DNA of 64,000 nt from JALEFZ01 sp039817415 (lineage in GTDB: Bacteria > Bacteroidota > Bacteroidia > J057), in contig JBCBVV010000020.1 of NCBI GenBank assembly GCA_039817415.1, forward strand, positions 1-64,000, read 5' to 3'. A model generated the notes under the pieces. That model worked only from the letters and a program-made list of their open reading frames with translations. It was not told the DNA's origin and did not search any database. Of the stretch, positions 59,383 to 64,000 are shown piece after piece. Numbering within the stretch: position 1 is the first letter of the stretch; each line of letters starts with the position of its first letter. Made by a program: the position numbers and the translations under genes.

Positions 59383-60075
59383 CTATCCATAATTCCTCGA
59401 ACCAAAAATTGCACTGCCTACCCTAATCATCGTGCTTCCTTCTTCGATGGCAATTTCAAAATCCCCCGACATTCCCATGGATAGCTCATTCAGTTCGATT
59501 CTATCGTGAGAGATGGAAGCGAATTTCTCTTTGGCGGTTCTGAGACTTCCAAATTGACTCCTCAGAATCGTTTCATCGTCCGTAAACTCAGCCATTCCCA
59601 TGAGTCCTTTAATCCGAACGTTAGGATATTGATCAAGGGAAGTAAGGATGTCCGATACATCAGCTTCCTCCAAACCGTGTTTATTCTCTTCACCTGAGAT
59701 ATTCATTTGAAGCAGGCAATCGATGATCCGTTCGTTTTTTACAGCCTGTTTGGAGATTTCGGCTAATAGCCTAGCCGTGTCTACAGAATGAATCAAATGG
59801 ACCCAGCCAGCAATGTATTTCACCTTATTCCGTTGTAGGGTGCCTATGACATGCCATTGTGCATCAGGTAGTTCAGGCTGCTTTTCCCGAACCTCTTGAA
59901 CCTTATTTTCACCGAAATCAAGCTGTCCAGCTTCAAAAGCATCATGAATCAGGCTCATAGGCTTGGTTTTGGATACTGCAATCAAGGTAATGTCTGCAGG
60001 ATCTCTATCGGCTTTTTCTGCGGCAAGTTGAATTCTTTGCTGAATGGACGAAAGGTTATCTGATATGGAGCTCAC
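59383..60075 (-). CDS. PLP homeostasis protein (YggS/PLPBP family)
   Basis: A 230-aa single-domain TIM-barrel protein like the N-terminal half of alanine racemase. The pyridoxal-phosphate lysine is in ITLIAVSKTKPM (about residue 34). HVIGTLQRNKVKYI, IHSVDTARLLAEIS, LQMNISGEENKHG, IKGLMGMAEF and LSMGMSGDFEIAIEEGSTMIRVGSAIFG are all conserved. It buffers PLP and keeps B6 and amino-acid pools in balance. The start is GTG 60075; a stop lies just two codons upstream. The gene stands alone. Confidence 0.94.
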   Translation of the reverse strand: MSSISDNLSSIQQRIQLAAEKADRDPADITLIAVSKTKPMSLIHDAFEAGQLDFGENKVQEVREKQPELPDAQWHVIGTLQRNKVKYIAGWVHLIHSVDTARLLAEISKQAVKNERIIDCLLQMNISGEENKHGLEEADVSDILTSLDQYPNVRIKGLMGMAEFTDDETILRSQFGSLRTAKEKFASISHDRIELNELSMGMSGDFEIAIEEGSTMIRVGSAIFGSRNYG

Positions 60076-60185
60076 GTGTCAGTGGGTAGTTTTGATTAAA
60101 ACTGTAGAAACGCCGGCAAATTGAAAAAGTTAAGATAAAAGAGCAAAAGCTTTCTAATCGTCCTTGACAAACCCGTCGAAGGACT

Positions 60186-61082
60186 TCATCGATGAGAAAC
60201 GTATTTTTCAGCCCTGGTTAACTGAAGCAATTCCTCAAAATGTTCCCAAACATGCGGGTCAAAGTCCCCAGCCTTAGCATTTTCTATGACTTGAGCTTCC
60301 GAACTGGCTCCAGCAGCAATGGTTGAAACAGCTTCATGTGCTTTGACAAAGGCAAGCGCGATAACAGCCGGACTGAGTTCAGATGAAGACCATTCCGCGA
60401 TGCGTTGTTGAATAGCCGTTACTTCCTCTTCAGAATGGCCTAGCATTTCCATGGGTTCCTTCCCAATGAGAAAACCTTTGGCCACGCCTCCTCTAACGAT
60501 GACTCCAATTCCTCGTTCATGGAGATAACCAAGGGTAAATTCTTCAGGTCTTCTGTCCAGTAAGGAGTACTGGGTCATCACAGAGACCATTTTGGATCTG
60601 TTTCCCCATTCGCGAATGGTATTAGGGCGAATGGAAGAGATACCGTAATGTCTAATGTGTCCTTCTTGTTTGAGTTCTTCAAAAGCCTCAATGGTTTCGG
60701 AAATAGGGTCTTGTAAGGTTCCCCCGTGCAATTGATAGAGGTCTATGTAGTCGGTTTTTAGCCTTTTGAGAGAATGGTGAACCGACTCCTTTATGTAGGC
60801 TTTTGAGGGATTCCATTCCCATCCTACTTGCCCCGTGATTCTTTGGTTGCCAACCTTGGTGGCAATGATAACTTTGTCTCTTCGACCCTCAAAAGCTTTT
60901 CCCAAGGATATTTCATTTTCTCCCCCATCATATAGGTCAGCGGTATCGAAAAAGTTGATTCCATGGTCCATGGCACAATGCAATATCCTCGCATTTTGCT
61001 GGTGGTCTAGCCCTAAGGACATGCATCCCAAGCCAATCACGCTTACTTCCAAATCCGAATTGCCTAATTGGCGATATTGCAT
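60186..61082 (-). CDS. Aldo/keto reductase
   Basis: From the ATG at 61082 (298 aa) the sequence begins MQYRQLGNSDLEVSVIGLGC, the usual AKR start; a GTG at 61118 would add 12 residues. The catalytic tetrad is visible: D and Y in FFDTADLYDGGENE, K in VIIATKVGN, and H in LYQLHGG. The NADPH-binding end is TIAAGASSEAQVIENAKA. AKRs reduce aldehydes and ketones; the substrate is unknown. It is divergent from the beta-lactamase-like gene. Confidence 0.93.
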   Translation of the reverse strand: MQYRQLGNSDLEVSVIGLGCMSLGLDHQQNARILHCAMDHGINFFDTADLYDGGENEISLGKAFEGRRDKVIIATKVGNQRITGQVGWEWNPSKAYIKESVHHSLKRLKTDYIDLYQLHGGTLQDPISETIEAFEELKQEGHIRHYGISSIRPNTIREWGNRSKMVSVMTQYSLLDRRPEEFTLGYLHERGIGVIVRGGVAKGFLIGKEPMEMLGHSEEEVTAIQQRIAEWSSSELSPAVIALAFVKAHEAVSTIAAGASSEAQVIENAKAGDFDPHVWEHFEELLQLTRAEKYVSHR

Positions 61083-61251
61083 ACGTATAAAATTGCTAAT
61101 ACAGGAAAGATGTCCCACCCATTAAAGTACAGCAAGTGGTTTTTGTTAGGTAAATGAACAATCTAACATAGTGTCATTCTTGAATTTAACTTCATTATAG
61201 CCTTCAATCGCATAATTTGGCTATTTTATCGGAGAAGAGGAGAAAGAAAAG

Positions 61252-62529
61252 ATGATTACAGTTGCCCAGGTAAAGAAAGTAGAGCAGTATCTCGAAAAAT
61301 ATGCTTCCACTTTTCCATTTAGCGGAAGCTTGATTCTATCTGAATCAGGCAAACCTTTGGTGGAATTTGCCAACGGACTGGCAGATCGATCTTTTGAGGT
61401 TCCCGTGGACAAGCTTACTCGCTTCCCTGTCGCCTCACTTTCCAAGGCATTCACCTGTATGGCTATTCTCCTCCTTCAGCAAGAACAAAAGCTGAATATT
61501 CAGGCTGCAGCTAATAAGTACCTCCCTTCCCACATAAGAGTTGATGGGAGGATTACGCTGCATCATTTGATGTCCCATACCTCCGGTCTGCCAGATTACA
61601 AACTTGAACCGGGTGAAAATCTGGCCCACCTATTTGCAACTCCCCTTTCCCGAGACATCTGGGTACCCACTTTTCTGTCCTTTCCCCCTATGTTTGAGCC
61701 AGGTACATCCTATGCCTACTGCAATCCGGGGTATTATCTGTTGGGAATAGTTATCGAAGAAGTTTCAGGTCAGTCCTTTGGAGATTTCCTACATGACAGA
61801 ATTTTCCAGAAACTGGGAATGGGCCAATCCTCTATTGATGATCCAAAGGCGATCATTCCCAATCGTGCACAACCCTATGAGCTTCAGAACAAAACCTATG
61901 TAAGGGCTCCCTTCACTGATGCGAGTAACTTTTATCCCCAAGGAGGCATCATTTCGAATATTGGGGATTTGAATACATGGATGATTGCGCTTCAGGAGAA
62001 TCAGCTATTGAACAAGGAATGGCAGGCCTCCATGTTTAAGCCCTATATGTTTAGCAGTCCCAACAAGGAAATCAGTTATGGCTATGGGTGGCATATTCTA
62101 GTTCGACACGGTCGCATTACCTATGGACATGGTGGCTATCACTGGGGGTATAGATCACATGCAGAACACTACCCCAACGAAAATATCAGCCTCTTTATCC
62201 TGAGCAACAATGGATTCCAGGAAGTCATGAAGCTAAGTGATGCCATTACCACCTACATATTTGGAGGCAAGCTGAAAATGCCCACCAAACCAAGAAGTAA
62301 AAAAATTGATGTCCAACCCTATTTGGGTAGATATGAGTCAGGTTCCTTTGCCATTGAACTAAAACAGGAGAAGAAGAAATACTGGATGAAATGGGGAAAA
62401 GAGGTAGCCTGGGAAGTCTATCCCATTGATGAAGGCCTCTTTCATCATGCCCTAATCGACGAATCCTACCGAATCCGAAGCATGGAAGACGGAAGTATGG
62501 TCCTCGCAGGCTGCAAAAAGGTAAGCTAA
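61252..62529 (+). CDS. Class C beta-lactamase-like serine hydrolase
   Basis: The 425-aa protein has the penicillin-binding-type SxxK motif at S62-K65 (VASLSKAFT), a YxN motif in YAYCNPGYYLLG (about residue 155-158), and HGGYHWGYRS near 290 as the KTG equivalent. LHHLMSHTSGLPDY is also typical. After about residue 345 there is a small beta domain (VQPYLGRYESG...). No signal peptide is seen; the N-terminus MITVAQVKKVEQYLEKY is a plain helix, so it is probably cytoplasmic. Such proteins are esterases or D-aminopeptidases more often than true lactamases. Confidence 0.87.
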   Translation: MITVAQVKKVEQYLEKYASTFPFSGSLILSESGKPLVEFANGLADRSFEVPVDKLTRFPVASLSKAFTCMAILLLQQEQKLNIQAAANKYLPSHIRVDGRITLHHLMSHTSGLPDYKLEPGENLAHLFATPLSRDIWVPTFLSFPPMFEPGTSYAYCNPGYYLLGIVIEEVSGQSFGDFLHDRIFQKLGMGQSSIDDPKAIIPNRAQPYELQNKTYVRAPFTDASNFYPQGGIISNIGDLNTWMIALQENQLLNKEWQASMFKPYMFSSPNKEISYGYGWHILVRHGRITYGHGGYHWGYRSHAEHYPNENISLFILSNNGFQEVMKLSDAITTYIFGGKLKMPTKPRSKKIDVQPYLGRYESGSFAIELKQEKKKYWMKWGKEVAWEVYPIDEGLFHHALIDESYRIRSMEDGSMVLAGCKKVS

Positions 62530-62649
62530 ATCTAGGAGTACAACTAATGCTTTATTCCAGTATGATGAATATCATCCTACAAAAGTTGCATATACAACTA
62601 CTTATCTCCTTTATTGTATCTAATAACAACCATATGATCACCAACCATT

Positions 62650-63354
62650 ATGATAGAAATCGGATACATTGCCCTGACCCTTGTCGTTGCTGTCTTGCTG
62701 ATATGGGCCTTCGCTAGCGGGCAACAGAAGATGGGAACTTCAAATTCGCTTACCAATCGAAGGACTCTAAGTGTAGCATTAGGCATAAGCCTTTGGTTGA
62801 TTTACGCGGCTATTTTGGGGTTCTCGGGCTTCCTACAAGACTTTAGTTTACCACCGAGGGTAGCTCTTTTTCTCATTATCCCCATGTTTGTATTTACTGG
62901 AGTGGTTCTTTATCGAAACCGAGAAAGCAAGATGCTTGAGGCCATTCCTTTATCTTGGCCTATCTACTTTCAGAGTTTTAGGATACTGGTGGAACTCTTA
63001 CTCTGGAGAAGTTGGAAAATTGGTGTGGTACCCTACCACGTTACCTTTGAGGGCTTCAATTTTGATGTTTTTGTAGGGATATCTGCTGTTTTGATGGGCT
63101 TGGCAGTCTTTCAGTTCAAATGGCTTGGACAAAGATCCTTACTGATCTGGAACTACTTAGGCTTGTTTATCCTTGGAACGGTGGTAGCTACTTTCATGAC
63201 AATTGTTTTTTTCCCTGCCATATGGGGGGAAAGTAGCAGTCCCATGAGTCCTGAATTTGGAAGCTTCCCCTTTGTCTATGTAGCTGGCTTTTTGATGCCT
63301 ACTGCGGTGTTTGTCCATATATTCTCCCTTCTTCAACTTAGAAAGCGGGTATAA
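62650..63354 (+). CDS. Hypothetical polytopic membrane protein
   Basis: A 234-aa protein with six or seven hydrophobic helices (about 5-23, 43-62, 68-88, 100-115, 130-150, 165-190, 208-228) and short loops. No family is recognised with certainty. Residues 99-120 (SWPIYFQSFRILVELLLWRSW) form a conserved-looking amphipathic region. The beta-lactamase-like gene ends 120 bp upstream. A bidirectional terminator follows. Confidence 0.6.
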   Translation: MIEIGYIALTLVVAVLLIWAFASGQQKMGTSNSLTNRRTLSVALGISLWLIYAAILGFSGFLQDFSLPPRVALFLIIPMFVFTGVVLYRNRESKMLEAIPLSWPIYFQSFRILVELLLWRSWKIGVVPYHVTFEGFNFDVFVGISAVLMGLAVFQFKWLGQRSLLIWNYLGLFILGTVVATFMTIVFFPAIWGESSSPMSPEFGSFPFVYVAGFLMPTAVFVHIFSLLQLRKRV

Positions 63355-63392
63355 AAAAAGCCTGTGTGAAAAGATTTTTTCACACAGGCTAA
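63355..63392. terminator. Bidirectional terminator between the membrane protein and prfB
   Basis: AGCCTGTGTGAAAA and TTTTCACACAGGCT pair over a short loop. A run of A on the left gives the T run for the minus strand. Confidence 0.85.
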
Positions 63393-63410
63393 GCTCTTTT
63401 AGGATGGCAC

Positions 63411-64000
63411 TTAGGACTTTTTACCACCAAACCTCATCAAATAGGCTTTGATAAATTCACTTAGTCCACCATCCATAAAATCTTGGACATTTCCCGTCTT
63501 TAACTCAGTCCGAAGGTCCTTGATTTGTTTGTAGGGATGGAATACATAATTGCGAATTTGAGAGCCCCACTCAATGGCTTGTTTGTCCGCCTCAGACTCT
63601 GCAATAGCAGCTCTTCTTTTCTCTAGTTCCAAATCATACAGTTTGGATTTGAGCAATTGAAAGGCTTTTTCTTTGTTTCTAAGCTGAGATCTTTCTGTCT
63701 GTGAGAAAATGGTAATTCCAGTCGGAATATGCTTCACACGCACGGCCGTTTCTACCTTGTTTACATTCTGTCCCCCTTTACCAGATGAATGGGTAGTAGC
63801 CACTTCCACTTCTGCCATGTTGATCTCGACATCGATCGTATCATCTACTAAGGGTCTTACATCTACAGAAGCAAAGGTAGTTTGCCGCTTCCCTTGGGCA
63901 TTGAATGGAGAAATACGGACCATTCTATGAACGCCCTTTTCGCCTTTCAGATATCCGTAGGCGAAGGAACCGTCAATTTCCATCTCGACATTTTTATAGC
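63411..64000 (-). CDS. prfB: Peptide chain release factor 2, C-terminal part (5' truncated by window edge)
   Basis: The frame is open through the window's right edge, so the gene starts outside; the ATG at 63983 is internal (YKNVEMEIDG precedes it). The visible 196 codons cover GEKGVHRMVRISPFNAQGKRQTTFASV, the GGQ loop as SSGKGGQNVNKVETAVR, GITIFSQTERSQLRNKEKA and IEWGSQIRNYVFHPYKQIKD. This matches RF2, which ends translation at UGA and UAA by hydrolysing peptidyl-tRNA. The residue before GGQ is Lys rather than the usual Ala. The upstream region, where a programmed frameshift can occur, is not in the window. Confidence 0.94.
   Translation of the reverse strand, partial: YKNVEMEIDGSFAYGYLKGEKGVHRMVRISPFNAQGKRQTTFASVDVRPLVDDTIDVEINMAEVEVATTHSSGKGGQNVNKVETAVRVKHIPTGITIFSQTERSQLRNKEKAFQLLKSKLYDLELEKRRAAIAESEADKQAIEWGSQIRNYVFHPYKQIKDLRTELKTGNVQDFMDGGLSEFIKAYLMRFGGKKS

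Noticed and set aside
61252..62529. True secreted beta-lactamase
   Set aside because: There is no signal peptide and the KTG box is replaced by HGG, as in esterase or peptidase relatives.

Overview
The window is a 64 kb piece of a Bacteroidota chromosome, probably from a free-living, gliding or marine-type lineage (Cytophagia, Saprospiria or a relative). The lineage cannot be fixed further from sequence alone. The evidence is: several proteins ending in type IX secretion (T9SS) type A sorting modules; PorP/SprF-like or DUF5723-like barrels; a DUF4295 gene next to rpmG; promoters of the form TTTG-N19/20-TAnnTTTG; little sign of Shine-Dalgarno sequences; and several TTG or GTG starts. Both window edges cut a gene: a DPP-IV-type peptidase on the left and prfB on the right.

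Layout. 1-4.3 kb: end of an S9 peptidase, a fibre-like protein of 31-residue repeats, a sigma-54 response regulator and a DUF3052 protein. 4.3-13 kb, mostly minus strand: an exopolysaccharide sugar transferase with a coupled lipoprotein, feoAB iron uptake with a candidate metalloregulator region, a DUF5675 protein, RidA, aldose epimerase and a lipid-linked-sugar flippase. 13-30.7 kb is the accessory heart of the window: a 1853-residue surface protein, two paralogous pilin-like subunits, a membrane-anchored DUF2341 protein, a decayed IS256-type transposase, a PapD-like chaperone, a YwqK/MORN-type repeat protein, and a 1026-residue usher-like outer-membrane barrel. 31-33.5 kb: a thiolase and an unusual KAS III-like protein lacking two of its three usual catalytic residues. 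33.5-48 kb: outer-membrane proteins, housekeeping enzymes (pncB, asnS, DivIC/FtsB), T9SS cargo, a PrsW-type protease and an ECF sigma factor with a membrane partner. 48-56 kb: a MORN protein, an outer-membrane barrel plus large lipoprotein pair, a polytopic membrane protein and a beta-helix T9SS protein. 56-64 kb: rpmG-DUF4295, a subtilase translationally coupled to a GNAT acetyltransferase, PLPBP/YggS, aldo-keto reductase, a class C beta-lactamase-like hydrolase, a membrane protein and prfB.

The best candidate for an undescribed system is the 20.2-29.8 kb cluster. Two secreted subunits of equal length (198 aa, gap-free alignment) have pilin-like termini. They lie beside a PapD-type periplasmic chaperone and an outer-membrane barrel with a short usher-like motif, plus a membrane-anchored companion. 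The subunit gene at 23.0-23.6 kb and the chaperone gene use a visibly different, highly biased codon set, which suggests abundant products. I read this as a chaperone-usher-like surface-fibre system in a phylum normally described as using type V (FimA/Mfa1) pili. Assembly by donor-strand exchange is inference, not shown.
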